Notes: generated from the sequence alone by a model not told the origin. Positions 1 through 8,700 are shown, counted from the first letter of the stretch. The stretch: DNA of 64,000 bases from Fibrobacter succinogenes (GCA_902800815.1 CADCGB010000004.1:62001-126000), one strand, 5' to 3'. Numbers and translations are program-made.

Positions 1-279
1 TTGCAGGTGGAAAAGGTCTTCCGCCGTATAGAGCTTGGAGGTCGTGTGCCTCAGGTAGCACAGGTCCAAATCCTTTTTGCCCATGCCCTTTCCGTTGTCT
101 ATAACGAGAATCTTCTTTTTACCGCCTTCTTCGATTTGCACCTGTATACGGGTGGCCCCTGCGTCGATGGAATTCTCTATAAGTTCCTTTACAGCCGACG
201 CCGGACGCTCAATAACTTCGCCCGCAGCGATTTTATTGATTATTTCATCCGGTAAAAGGTGTATTTCAGCGGTTTTCAT
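1..279 (-). CDS. mutL: DNA mismatch repair protein MutL, N-terminal part (cut by window edge)
   Basis: MutL couples mismatch recognition by MutS to strand incision. Only the first 93 codons are present, running off the left edge of the window. The translation carries the GHKL ATPase signatures: [20 protein letters not shown], the N-box residues E..N..D in [11 protein letters not shown], and the DNGKGM ATP-lid motif, followed by LRHTTSKL. These are diagnostic for the MutL/HexB/PMS family. The ATG at 279 immediately precedes the conserved start of the family ([20 protein letters not shown]). The gene is divergent from the unknown gene that starts at 379; the 99-bp gap is AT-rich and must hold both promoters. 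The C-terminal endonuclease and dimerisation domain lies outside the window. Confidence 0.95.
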   Translation of the reverse strand, partial: MKTAEIHLLPDEIINKIAAGEVIERPASAVKELIENSIDAGATRIQVQIEEGGKKKILVIDNGKGMGKKDLDLCYLRHTTSKLYTAEDLFHLQ

Positions 280-378
280 GGCACAAATATAGCCAAAACC
301 TATATATAGTGCTTGTTTTTTTGTTAAATTAACATTGGATTCCGGTTAGGGGGTCTAACAAAAAGCGAGGTTAGAATA

Positions 379-1674
379 GTGATTTCGAATTTCTTCATGC
401 AACTGATTCATATTGAACTGTTGACTTCATATTCTGTGAAGGATTTGCTCACGCTCATGCGACGTGACCCGCGGTTCGATGTCAAGTTGGTGAACGACCT
501 GTTTTTTGAAGGCTCCCTTATCGATGAAAATTCGCACCGCTTTATTGCCGACAACATCGTTTCTTGGCTGTATGAGCGTGGCGAAAACCCGGATGAGTTT
601 ATCGAACGTATCGTAAAGCGCTGTGCTGATTTTGAGGCTGTTCCTGCCCGTAGTGTTTTGCGTACCTACCTGCCGTTCGTATCGCAGTTCTACCAGACCC
701 AGGACGTTCGTGCGCTTTGCCTGGAAACCATACCGAAACGTTACCCATTCCTTACGCACGCCTCTATTCTTAGGGATTCAACCGAAAACGACATGAGGAA
801 CATGTTCCTCGCCTTCAGGTTTGAAACTCCGGGTGCGCTTGTCTCGAACCCCATGCGCTGGATTCTTGGCATGTTCCGCGTGGGCCCGCTCCTCCTGAAC
901 ACGCCCGCATACGAATACATGGAATACGAGGCTACCCAGACTTCGTTTATCGAGGCCCTTGAAGGCCGCGTCGAAGCAGAAATGAAGGATGGCAACGTCT
1001 ACATTGGAGACAAACTTGTGGGTCGGACCGCCACCTTCGGTGAGTGCCTCGATAAGCTTGGATTTGAATGGGAAAACACCCCTGAACGCAATGTGGGCTG
1101 CGTGCTCGCCCTTGAAGACTTGCGTGACGAAAAGACGAATTCCGTACTGCTCCGTAAGGGCTGCTACTATGGAACTCCGAGCAACATCCTCGATGTGCGG
1201 TTCAAGGCTAATGTGATTACCTCGGAACCGTTCCTCAAGTTGATGAGCTCTGTGGTGAAGCAGGAATTTGATGCCTGGAAGCCGGTGCAGAAGGCCCAGG
1301 AACAGCTGCTTGGTGCCATGAACGACTCCGTGGAAGTGGTTTACTACAAGAGCGACGACTCCATCTCGGTGAACCGCAAGCACCTGATGCGCAACGTGCC
1401 CGCGAGGATCCTGCGCAACCTGCTCCGCGAATACACCGCGACCGGCCGCGAGGAATACGAGAACCGTGAATTCAAGCGTGATCCGTCGATTTGTATGGAC
1501 CCGCTCCGCCCGAACTTCGAAAGCCGCCTGAACCGCGTGATTGCGCACATCAACGGCACCGACGAGAAGGACGGCAACAGCGAGGGCGTCAAGAAGTACT
1601 TCGAAATCGAACGCCACCGCCGCGGTGGGTTCCGATTCCTCCCGAAGTGCAAGATTGTGTTCCGAGAAGAATAA
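379..1674 (+). CDS. Conserved-looking protein of unknown function, possible C-terminal winged helix
   Basis: I do not recognise this 431-aa protein. The chosen start is GTG at 379, because a purine-rich AGCGAGG lies about eight bases upstream; an in-frame ATG at 397 is the alternative. There is no signal peptide and no membrane segment, so it is probably cytoplasmic. The last 110 residues alternate predicted helices with a terminal strand-like HRRGGFRFLP segment, which loosely resembles the helix-helix-wing layout of OmpR-type winged helices. That resemblance is inference only. The gene stands alone: mutL diverges from it, and a strong terminator-like hairpin lies about 150 bp downstream. A structure prediction would be the best route to a function. 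Confidence 0.8.
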   Translation: MISNFFMQLIHIELLTSYSVKDLLTLMRRDPRFDVKLVNDLFFEGSLIDENSHRFIADNIVSWLYERGENPDEFIERIVKRCADFEAVPARSVLRTYLPFVSQFYQTQDVRALCLETIPKRYPFLTHASILRDSTENDMRNMFLAFRFETPGALVSNPMRWILGMFRVGPLLLNTPAYEYMEYEATQTSFIEALEGRVEAEMKDGNVYIGDKLVGRTATFGECLDKLGFEWENTPERNVGCVLALEDLRDEKTNSVLLRKGCYYGTPSNILDVRFKANVITSEPFLKLMSSVVKQEFDAWKPVQKAQEQLLGAMNDSVEVVYYKSDDSISVNRKHLMRNVPARILRNLLREYTATGREEYENREFKRDPSICMDPLRPNFESRLNRVIAHINGTDEKDGNSEGVKKYFEIERHRRGGFRFLPKCKIVFREE

Positions 1675-1719
1675 TTTTACAAAAATCTTTCAATAATCCG
1701 TCAAACATTTAGTTATATT

Positions 1720-1860
1720 TGTAAACGTTGGGATGGTTGAAAGGTAAATCCTATCTATTTCCATCATAGCTCCCCTCCTGATGGATCTAAGGTTCCGGAA
1801 ACCGCTCAATATTTTCTCCTTCTTAGGAAAGGGCCCCTCACGGGGCTCTTTCTTTTTTTT
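1720..1860 (+). ncRNA. Possible small RNA or structured 3' UTR
   Basis: This gene-free stretch contains several short inverted repeats: CCATCA with TGATGG around 1760-1785, and GGTT-CCGG-AACC near 1792. It ends in a strong intrinsic terminator. A TATATT hexamer at 1714-1719 could serve as a -10 box, but there is no convincing -35. It could be an independent RNA of about 135 nt or simply the 3' UTR of the upstream gene. Confidence 0.25.
1827..1860 (+). terminator. Rho-independent terminator
   Basis: An 11-bp stem (GAAAGGGCCCC with GGGGCTCTTTC, one G-U pair) encloses a TCAC loop and is followed by eight T residues. It ends transcripts coming from the 379-1674 gene or from a small RNA starting near 1720. 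Confidence 0.85.
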
Positions 1861-1867
1861 CGTGTGA

Positions 1868-1970
1868 GCACACCGAAGGTGTGCGCATGCACCTAATTGC
1901 TATGGCAATTAGGTGCGTGTCGGGAGGGTCTTAGGGAGGGGCCGTCGTACGAGCCCCTCCCTTGTCTCAT
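1868..1970. repeat. Composite stem-loop repeat, copy 1
   Basis: Three consecutive stem-loops: GCACACC-GAA-GGTGTGC, then CACCTAATTGC-TAT-GGCAATTAGGTG, then a 10-bp stem AGGGAGGGGC with GCCCCTCCCT. The outer two hairpins and the sequence between them recur nearly identically at 41167-41290, while the middle hairpin differs in sequence there but is still an inverted repeat. This is a dispersed, structure-conserved intergenic element. Confidence 0.8.
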
Positions 1971-2013
1971 GAAATACCAGAAGTTCGCCTGAAAAAATTT
2001 ATCGCATAAAGAA

Positions 2014-2037
2014 ATAGCCCGCATTGCTGCGGGCTAT
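2014..2037 (-). terminator. Terminator of the sigma factor gene
   Basis: A perfect 10-bp stem (ATAGCCCGCA with TGCGGGCTAT, loop TTGC) lies just past the stop codon of the sigma factor. On the minus strand it is followed by a T-rich run. Confidence 0.8.
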
Positions 2038-2056
2038 AAACGTTTTATACCGACAA

Positions 2057-2869
2057 TTATTTGTTGATGGCAGCCAGGAACGCGTCCTTCTTTTCTTGGA
2101 GGAATTCCTTGCTGTTGTACTTGCGGATGCGGCGCAGAGCCTGGTCACGCAGCTGGCGCACACGTTCGTGCGAGATGTTCATGGACTCGCCGACTTCACG
2201 CAACGTCTGCGGGGCTTCCTGGTTGATACCGAAGATGCCGGTGATGACCTTCGCTTCGCGTTCGGGCAACTGTTCCATCAAGTCGCGAGCGAGCATTTCG
2301 ACGCTCTGGATTTCGGAATCGGCTTCCGGGTTCGATGCGCCGGTATCGGGCAACACTTCGGCGTACGTCGCCTTGGAGTCTGCCTTCAGCGGGCTATCGA
2401 AGGAAACACCGCGCTGGCCAATCTGGATGAGCTCGCGGATTTCTTCGTTAATCTCTTTACCGCGGGACTGCTCGTGCAAAGCCTTGCGCACACGAAGGTG
2501 CTGGTTTGCCGGCAAGCGGATGAGGTTACCCTGCTCGTTAATGGCGCGGGTAATGTAAGCCTTGATCCACCACACGCCGTAACTGATGAACTTGAGACCG
2601 CGGGTGTGTTCGAACGATTCGATGGCACGCACGAGACCCATGGCGCCTTCGCTCACCAGGTCCGGGAGCGGAATGGGGCAGCCGCGGTACTGGATTGCGA
2701 CCTTCAGCACGAAACGCATGTTCGCGGAGATAAGTTTCTTACGGGCTATCTTGTCACCTTCTTTAGCTTTCTGGAAAAGGATTTGCTCTTCTTCACGGGA
2801 AAGGGGAGCGGTCCTTCTAATATCTTCAAGGTAACGCTTGAGGGTGGTATCGGTGGAATCTATATGCAT
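2057..2869 (-). CDS. RNA polymerase sigma-70 family factor (RpoD/RpoS-like, short form)
   Basis: This 270-aa sigma factor directs RNA polymerase to promoters. It lacks region 1.1, like the short primary sigma factors of Bacteroidota. Region 1.2/2.1 is seen as LKRYLEDIRRTAPLSREEE and ISANMRFVLKVAIQY. Region 2.3-2.4 is LKFISYGVWWIKAYITRAI, with the aromatic residues that melt DNA. Region 4.2 carries the helix-turn-helix TLREVGESMNISHERVRQLR, which reads the -35 box. The ATG at 2869 has an AAGGA ribosome site seven bases upstream. It may be the primary sigma factor or a group 2 paralogue; the sequence alone does not decide. The divergent 274-bp gap to the methyltransferase contains a palindrome at 3029-3043. 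Confidence 0.93.
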   Translation of the reverse strand: MHIDSTDTTLKRYLEDIRRTAPLSREEEQILFQKAKEGDKIARKKLISANMRFVLKVAIQYRGCPIPLPDLVSEGAMGLVRAIESFEHTRGLKFISYGVWWIKAYITRAINEQGNLIRLPANQHLRVRKALHEQSRGKEINEEIRELIQIGQRGVSFDSPLKADSKATYAEVLPDTGASNPEADSEIQSVEMLARDLMEQLPEREAKVITGIFGINQEAPQTLREVGESMNISHERVRQLRDQALRRIRKYNSKEFLQEKKDAFLAAINK

Positions 2870-3028
2870 TTTTTATCCTTGCCCCTTAAATATCGCTTTT
2901 TTTATTAGCAAGTTACGTGCCAAAAGTGTAAATTTTTCGTGGGTTTTTGAAAAAAGCGGTTTTTGACGCGTAAAAGGGCCTTTCATGTGCTGTTTTGTGC
3001 TTGATTTTGTCTCAATTTCTAAAATTTA

Positions 3029-3043
3029 GTTACAAAATGTAAC
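3029..3043. promoter_or_regulatory. Perfect palindrome GTTACA-AAA-TGTAAC between divergent genes
   Basis: Six-base arms around AAA, located in the divergent promoter region between the sigma factor gene (start 2869) and the methyltransferase gene (start 3144). The size and symmetry suit a dimeric regulator, but no regulator can be named. Confidence 0.4.
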
Positions 3044-3143
3044 AAATGTCACGAATTTTGTAAATACTGCATTGCCGCTATTCTTCTCCTTTTTTTACAT
3101 CTTATTGTTTGTTTCTATTCTATTTTCGTATATTTTGCCCGTT

Positions 3144-3923
3144 ATGTCAATTAAAGAACCCGATCAATCCGTATGGAACCGTTTTTGGCAGCGCAAGAAC
3201 GATATGGAGAAGGTGTACCCTTCGTCCCCGTCTGTGCTGAATGCTATTAAGAAGAATTTTAAGCTCCAGGGGCTAAAGATCCTGGAAGTGGGTGCGGGTA
3301 CGGGTCGTGATAGTGCGGAACTTGCAAAGTTGGGCGCGGATGTCTACGTTCTCGACTTTGCCGAAAATAGCCTCAAGATTGTCGATGCCCTGCGTGCAAA
3401 GGAAAACCTTTACGATAACCTGACGCTGGTGCGTGGCGATGCGTTCAAGGCTCCCTTCCCGGATTGCACTTTTGACTTGGTGTTCCATCAGGGCTTGGCG
3501 GAGCACTTCAAGGATTCGCTCCCGCTCATCAAGGAAAACTACCGCATCTTGAAGCATGGTGGTTGCTGCCTCTGCGATGTGCCGCAGACGGTTCACCCCT
3601 ACACGGTCATCAAGCATATCTTGATTGCGATGGACAAGTGGTTTGCCGGCTGGGAAAAACAGTTCACCATGGGTCAGTTGAAGAAGCTCATGGTCGATGC
3701 TGGTTTCAAGTGCGAGTACGCCTACGGCGACTGGATGCGCCCGAACCTGTTCTATCGCATGCTTCGCGAGTTCGGGTTTAAGCTCGGGGTGGAACTCCCG
3801 AAGTACCCGCTCAACGGTACGGCTTACCAGAAGGCGAAGGATGCTATCCTTGATGCGCTGAAGTCTGTGCCGGTCATGCATTACACGCAGCTCTCTATCG
3901 GAGTCATTGGCCGCAAGCCTTAA
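3144..3923 (+). CDS. Class I SAM-dependent methyltransferase
   Basis: A 259-aa Rossmann-fold methyltransferase of the UbiE/Methyltransf_11 type. Motif I is LEVGAGTGRDSAEL at about residues 47-60, and the SAM-ribose-binding acidic residue is D71 in VYVLDF. The stretch GDAFKAPFPDCTFDLVFHQG is motif II to III. The substrate cannot be told. I chose ATG 3144; an in-frame TTG at 3072 would add 24 very hydrophobic residues encoded by AT-rich promoter-like sequence and is unlikely. No clear ribosome site precedes the ATG. It is followed after six bases by the UPF0104-type membrane protein, so the two are probably cotranscribed. Confidence 0.85.
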   Translation: MSIKEPDQSVWNRFWQRKNDMEKVYPSSPSVLNAIKKNFKLQGLKILEVGAGTGRDSAELAKLGADVYVLDFAENSLKIVDALRAKENLYDNLTLVRGDAFKAPFPDCTFDLVFHQGLAEHFKDSLPLIKENYRILKHGGCCLCDVPQTVHPYTVIKHILIAMDKWFAGWEKQFTMGQLKKLMVDAGFKCEYAYGDWMRPNLFYRMLREFGFKLGVELPKYPLNGTAYQKAKDAILDALKSVPVMHYTQLSIGVIGRKP

Positions 3924-3929
3924 GTTTTT

Positions 3930-4940
3930 ATGGCGCTGAACCCTAAAATAAAGTCGACGCTCATTTTTGCGTTGAAACTCACGGTGACGCTTGTCCCGGC
4001 GTACTTTGTGTACCGGAACATCGTCGGTTCGCCGGATTGGGATGTCGGTGACTTGTACCGGCTGTTCTCGGTGGAGAGCATTCTGCCGTTCGTGATTGCG
4101 CTCGTGTGCCTTGCCATATCGAACTTTACGGCCTGCCTGCAGTGGAAACTGCTGCTCGAGCGTCAGGGCGTTCATCTGGGCTATGCCCGCCTGCTCAAAC
4201 TCTACTACGTGGGACTCTTCTTCAACAACTTTATGCCCGGTAATGTGGGTGGCGACGTGAAGAAGGTCTACGACATCCGCATGCAGGGTGGGCAAGATAC
4301 GGTAGGTGCGGGCCTTACGGCGACCTTTTTTGACAGGTTGTACGGGTTGTTCTTCGTGACGCTGTTTGCGCTTGCAATGGGGGCCCTGTTCTTTGTGCAC
4401 GACGATGCGCAGCGTGCGTTCGTGTGGCCTTCCATCTGGATTTTCCTCGGATTCTGCGCTATGTTCGCTGGCCTTTGCAGCAAGCGTCTTGGCCGCCTTG
4501 CGACAAACCTCATGTCGCGCTTTTTGCCCAAGAGTGTGGGCGATAGGCTCGTACGCATGTTCGAACGCTTCAGGCATTTCCGTTCGGTAAAGCTTTGGGT
4601 GCAGATCTCTGCCTTGTCGTTTGTGACGCAGTCGCTTCGCATTCTGGTGCATTTCTTTTGCGGTATCGCCGTGGGCGTGGAACTTTCGGTTTCGTGGTAC
4701 TTCTACTACATTCCGCTGGTTGCAATAGTGAGCGCACTCCCGATATCGATAGGCGGGTTCGGCCCGCGTGAACTCTTGGCGCAGTCCCTGTTTGCTCGTG
4801 CCGGGGTGGCAAGCCTTGAATCGGTTGTCATTCAGCTGCTCGCATATTTCGTGAGCCTGGTCTTAAGTCTATTTGGCGCGTTCGTGTTCCTGCTGGGAGG
4901 GAATGCGGATAGTGCAGGCGGTCAGGAACAGAAGTCCTGA
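3930..4940 (+). CDS. UPF0104 / lysylphosphatidylglycerol-synthase-TM family membrane protein
   Basis: A 336-aa polytopic inner-membrane protein with about eight hydrophobic segments. The signature FFNNFMPGNVGGDVKKVYDI at about residues 95-115 marks the family of the MprF flippase domain and AglD/YbhN-like proteins, which are thought to move or handle lipid-linked substrates. The stretch ISIGGFGPRELLAQ near the C-terminus is also typical. It starts six bases after the methyltransferase and is followed by the helicase-acyltransferase gene. This setting, next to an acyltransferase, points to envelope lipid or glycan metabolism, but that is inference. Confidence 0.85.
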   Translation: MALNPKIKSTLIFALKLTVTLVPAYFVYRNIVGSPDWDVGDLYRLFSVESILPFVIALVCLAISNFTACLQWKLLLERQGVHLGYARLLKLYYVGLFFNNFMPGNVGGDVKKVYDIRMQGGQDTVGAGLTATFFDRLYGLFFVTLFALAMGALFFVHDDAQRAFVWPSIWIFLGFCAMFAGLCSKRLGRLATNLMSRFLPKSVGDRLVRMFERFRHFRSVKLWVQISALSFVTQSLRILVHFFCGIAVGVELSVSWYFYYIPLVAIVSALPISIGGFGPRELLAQSLFARAGVASLESVVIQLLAYFVSLVLSLFGAFVFLLGGNADSAGGQEQKS

Positions 4941-4993
4941 TTTTATTATAGAGCGGGTGCAGGGGAAATAGCACCCATTCCATCGAGGTAAAT

Positions 4994-7153
4994 ATGGATG
5001 CCGAAGGCATCTTGCATGGTCTCAATGCAGACCAGCGTGCGGCCGTGTTGCACGACCACGAAAAAAATGCACAGCTTTTGATACTTGCGGGGGCGGGTTC
5101 GGGGAAAACTTCGGTCTTGACCAAGCGCATCCAGTACCGCATTGCGATGGGCGTGAATCCGGAGAACATCCTGGCGCTCACGTTCACTGCGAAGGCGGCA
5201 TCTGAAATGCGGGAGCGCGTGCAGAAACTTTTCCCGGGGGCGCCTGTCCGGTTGTGTACGTTCCATTCGCTGGCACTCTACATGCTCAAGCAGAAAATCG
5301 GGGAGCGTTTTGCGTACGAGATGGTCGGGTTCAAAAAGCCCCCTGTACCGCAAGATTCCCCTGCAGAGGACTTTGTAGAAAGCCTGGTGCGGCAAAAGAT
5401 TCCGGCAAAGGAACTTGACCGCGAACGCCTCTTTGACGATGCGTTCCCGGTGTCGCTCAACACGCGGCTCGAAAAACTGCGGGCCACTGTACTCGAAAGC
5501 GGGCAGGTGGTATTCGAGGACCTGATTTACCTCGCGATTCGCCTGCTCGAGAATCACGAGGAGGCGCGTGCGCATTTCCACAGGCAGTGGACGGAGATTC
5601 TGGTAGATGAATACCAGGACATCAACCCGTCGCAGTACCGCATGGTGAAGGCGCTCTTGGGGGAACGCAAAAGCCTGTTCGTGGTGGGTGATGACGACCA
5701 GGCGATATACGGGTTTCGCGGTGCGGACATTGGTAACATCAACCGATTCTGCGATGACTTCAAGGAAAGTACGCTGATTCGCCTAGAATGGAACTACCGC
5801 TCGACCTCGAGCATATTGCACCTCGCGAACACGATATTCGAGAACAAGCCACTCCGGCTGCGGAAGGTGTTGCGTGCGGGCAACCCGAACGGCTCTCACG
5901 GGAATCCGCTGTTTAGGGAAAACCGTGAACCTGAGGTGTGGGTGTCGGAGAACCCCATCGAGGAGATGATGAAGATTATCTGCAAGATCAAGGAACTGCG
6001 GCAGGCGTACGACCTTGAATGGAAAAACTTCGCAATCCTCGTGCGGTACAACCGCCAGCGTGCCTATTTCGAGGAGATGCTGCACGATGCCGAACTCCCG
6101 GTAGCGGGTGCCGAGGCGGGTGAGGGCGAACTGGTGGAAGATGGTATCCATATAGAAACAGTGCATGCCTCCAAGGGGTTGCAGTATGCGGTGGTGTTCT
6201 ATGCGGGCCTTGCCGAGGGGCTAACGCCCGGCGAATGTACCGGCAGTGCAAAACAGCGAAAAAGGCAACTGGACGAAGAACGCAGGCTCTATTATGTGGG
6301 TGTAACCCGTGCCGAGGCATACCTGATTTTGTTATATTGCAAACAGCGGTTTTGGAAGGGTAGGCTCCGCAGCTACAGAAAGTCTAGGTTCCTGCCCCGA
6401 AAGAACAGCCTTATTCCGGAATTTAAAATGCCTGTTATTTTGTTCAAAATATATGTTGTCGTTGTGGTGCTCTCGTACATGTTTATCCACATCCTGGCAC
6501 TGCCTTTTGTGCGCATTGTCCATCGGGGGCAGATTGGCCTCTGGATAGACAGAAAGATCCAGTGCTTCGGCAGGTTCTGCATGAAGGTGCTCCGCATCGA
6601 CCTTTCCATTGAGGACCAGGCAATCCTTTCGAAGGTGGATTGGACCCGCCCTGTCTTTGTGATGGGGAACCACAATTCGTATGCGGATATCCCGATAATC
6701 TTCCTCGCGATTGAACGCACCATCGGGTTTATCGCGAAGACGGAACTGCACATGATTCCCTTCCTCAACTTCTGGATGAAGGAAATCGGCTGCGTGTTCG
6801 TGAACCGCGAGAAGGGTGGTGGCGCAGCACTTATCCGCGAGGCTATGGCTCACGGTCGTGCCCCGAGGCTCTTCATTTTCCCCGAGGGGACGCGTGGCAA
6901 GGACGAAAACATGGTGCCGTTCAAGAGCGGCGGCTTCAGGCTGGCGCTCGAGGCGGAGGCGACTATATTGCCCGTGTTCATCAAGGGCTCGGGCTTTGTG
7001 TGGGAACACCGCAAGGATGCAAAGCGCAAGAAGGTCTCGGTAAAGGTCCTGGAACCGCTCGACGTGAAGGCGATGCTTGCCGAGAATGCGCACCTGGATG
7101 CCCGCAAGGACTTGATGCGCATTGTTCGCGAACGGATGGAAGCGGCGGTATGA
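4994..7153 (+). CDS. In-frame fusion: UvrD/Rep-like helicase (N) + PlsC-type acyltransferase (C)
   Basis: One uninterrupted 719-codon frame holds two unrelated enzymes. Residues 1 to about 478 are a superfamily 1 helicase: Walker A AGAGSGKT (33-40), DEYQD (205-209), GDDDQAIYGFRGA (about 232), WNYRS, VHASKGLQYAVVF (about 388) and EERRLYYVGVTRAE (about 428). It is short for UvrD, apparently with a reduced 2B domain. Residues about 479-719 form a 1-acyl-sn-glycerol-3-phosphate acyltransferase: an N-terminal hydrophobic segment, the NHNSYAD box (H-X4-D, about 560) and FPEGTRG (about 629). The acyltransferase starts exactly at an internal ATG (6428), preceded by AATTTAAA but no strong ribosome site. 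The gene has GAGG five bases before ATG 4994 and overlaps murI by ATGA. Confidence 0.9.
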   Translation: MDAEGILHGLNADQRAAVLHDHEKNAQLLILAGAGSGKTSVLTKRIQYRIAMGVNPENILALTFTAKAASEMRERVQKLFPGAPVRLCTFHSLALYMLKQKIGERFAYEMVGFKKPPVPQDSPAEDFVESLVRQKIPAKELDRERLFDDAFPVSLNTRLEKLRATVLESGQVVFEDLIYLAIRLLENHEEARAHFHRQWTEILVDEYQDINPSQYRMVKALLGERKSLFVVGDDDQAIYGFRGADIGNINRFCDDFKESTLIRLEWNYRSTSSILHLANTIFENKPLRLRKVLRAGNPNGSHGNPLFRENREPEVWVSENPIEEMMKIICKIKELRQAYDLEWKNFAILVRYNRQRAYFEEMLHDAELPVAGAEAGEGELVEDGIHIETVHASKGLQYAVVFYAGLAEGLTPGECTGSAKQRKRQLDEERRLYYVGVTRAEAYLILLYCKQRFWKGRLRSYRKSRFLPRKNSLIPEFKMPVILFKIYVVVVVLSYMFIHILALPFVRIVHRGQIGLWIDRKIQCFGRFCMKVLRIDLSIEDQAILSKVDWTRPVFVMGNHNSYADIPIIFLAIERTIGFIAKTELHMIPFLNFWMKEIGCVFVNREKGGGAALIREAMAHGRAPRLFIFPEGTRGKDENMVPFKSGGFRLALEAEATILPVFIKGSGFVWEHRKDAKRKKVSVKVLEPLDVKAMLAENAHLDARKDLMRIVRERMEAAV

Positions 7154-7959
7154 TAGGCGTTTTTGATTCCGGCTTTGGCGGGCTTACCATACTCCGCGAC
7201 CTGAAGAAGGCCTTGCCGGATTATGACTTTCTGTATCTGGGCGATAACGCGCGGGCGCCTTACGGGTCGCGCAGTTTTGAGACTATCTACCGCTATACGC
7301 TGGAATCGGTCCGCACGCTCTTTGCCCGCGGCTGCCCGCTGGTAATACTAGCCTGCAATACGGCGTCGGCGCGGGCGCTCCGGAGCATCCAGCAGCAGGT
7401 GCTGCCTTTTGAGTTCCCGGACAAGAGGGTGCTGGGCATTATCAGGCCCACGACCGAAGAGATTGGCAAGTTCAGCAAGACGGGCCACATCGGGATTTTC
7501 GCTACTGCGGGTACGGTTTCCTCGAATAGCTACGCTATCGAGATAAACCACTTTTTCCCGGAATTGAAGGTTACCCAGCACGCTTGCCCCATGTGGGTGC
7601 CGTTGGTGGAATGCGGGGAGGCGGGTACCGAAGGTGCGCGCTTCTTTGTGAAAAAGGACATTGATGCCCTGCTGGCCAAGGACCCCGAAATCGATACGGT
7701 GCTTTTGGCCTGCACGCACTACCCGCTTTTGGAACGTGAAATTCGTGCCGCACTGCCACCGCAGGTTCGGCTCGTTTTCCAGGGCGATATCGTGGCGAAA
7801 AAGACGCTCGACTACCTGAGCCGCCATCCGGAGATGGACGAGCGGCTCTCGAAGGGCGGAAAAACGAAGTATTTGACTTCGGATACTGCCGATTTTTTCG
7901 AAAAAGGGGCGTTTTTGTTCGGAATTGAGGGAATTTCGGCAGAGTCGGTGGTCTTGTAG
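7150..7959 (+). CDS. murI: Glutamate racemase
   Basis: MurI converts L-glutamate to D-glutamate for peptidoglycan. The 269-aa protein begins MIGVFDSGFGGLTIL, the family hallmark. The two catalytic cysteines are in LACNTASA and LACTHYPLL, and GDNARAPYG is the conserved substrate loop. The ATG overlaps the stop codon of the upstream fusion gene (ATGA), so translation is probably coupled. A longer in-frame extension starting near 7000 lies wholly inside the acyltransferase domain and is rejected. It is the last gene of the operon that begins at 3144. Confidence 0.95.
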   Translation: MIGVFDSGFGGLTILRDLKKALPDYDFLYLGDNARAPYGSRSFETIYRYTLESVRTLFARGCPLVILACNTASARALRSIQQQVLPFEFPDKRVLGIIRPTTEEIGKFSKTGHIGIFATAGTVSSNSYAIEINHFFPELKVTQHACPMWVPLVECGEAGTEGARFFVKKDIDALLAKDPEIDTVLLACTHYPLLEREIRAALPPQVRLVFQGDIVAKKTLDYLSRHPEMDERLSKGGKTKYLTSDTADFFEKGAFLFGIEGISAESVVL

Positions 7960-8044
7960 ACCATAAAAATGTACATTGCGAATGTAACTGACGAACCTGT
8001 TTAGGTCCGCTTGTGTTTTTTTTATCATAGTGAGTAGAAAAAAT

Positions 8045-8683
8045 ATGCCGAAGACTCAGATCAATCTCGAAGGTTGGCAGGATTACCGTGGCAATGCCGC
8101 TGGTAGCCTGCTCTACGTGGAAACAAGCCATCAGACCGAAATGCCTGTTCGCGACCAGCTGAACGAAAACGAGAAGGGCTTCCTTTACGAGCCGAACTAC
8201 GAAACCAGCACTTACGGCCTCATGAGCTGCTACAACGTGAAGAACATCAACGCCATTGTGCGTGCCAAGAGCCGCTACATCCTTTTCGGGACCCGCTATG
8301 AAGGCCTGAGCGATACCGAAATGCGCAACAAGTACCTCATCATGGGTTACATGCGCATCGACAAGATCAAGGACGTGCGTACCCGCCATATCCAGCGCTT
8401 CATGTCTAACCCGGAACTCCAGGAACCGGAATGCATGCAGATGGAACACAACTGGGCGGTCTACGGTCCGATGCACTTTGTGTCCATGGACGATTCCTTC
8501 CTCGTGACTGATGAAATCCTCAAGGAATGGGGTTACAAGGGCCACGCCAGCCGCCAGCTCAAGGCTGTGTTCCAGAAGGAACACCTGGACCAGATCCTTT
8601 CGTATCTGGATTCCAAGGAAGACAAGATTGACGAGTACATCGCCATCGTCGACGAATTCAAGGAAGCCCTCGCCGAAGGGTAA
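8045..8683 (+). CDS. Conserved-looking cytoplasmic protein of unknown function
   Basis: I do not recognise this 212-aa protein. It has no signal peptide or membrane segment. It is rich in charged and aromatic residues, with a helix-forming acidic C-terminus (DSKEDKIDEYIAIVDEFKEALAEG in part). I chose ATG 8045; a GTG at 8030 would add five residues. It stands alone on the plus strand between murI and a bidirectional terminator, and its codon use matches its housekeeping neighbours, which suggests a resident and well-expressed gene. Confidence 0.8.
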   Translation: MPKTQINLEGWQDYRGNAAGSLLYVETSHQTEMPVRDQLNENEKGFLYEPNYETSTYGLMSCYNVKNINAIVRAKSRYILFGTRYEGLSDTEMRNKYLIMGYMRIDKIKDVRTRHIQRFMSNPELQEPECMQMEHNWAVYGPMHFVSMDDSFLVTDEILKEWGYKGHASRQLKAVFQKEHLDQILSYLDSKEDKIDEYIAIVDEFKEALAEG

Positions 8684-8700
8684 TGCGTTTTTCGCGCAAC

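Noticed and set aside
7000-7149. Extended N-terminus for glutamate racemase
   Set aside because: It lies inside the acyltransferase coding sequence in another frame. The family starts at MIGVFDSG, where an ATGA overlap gives a natural start.
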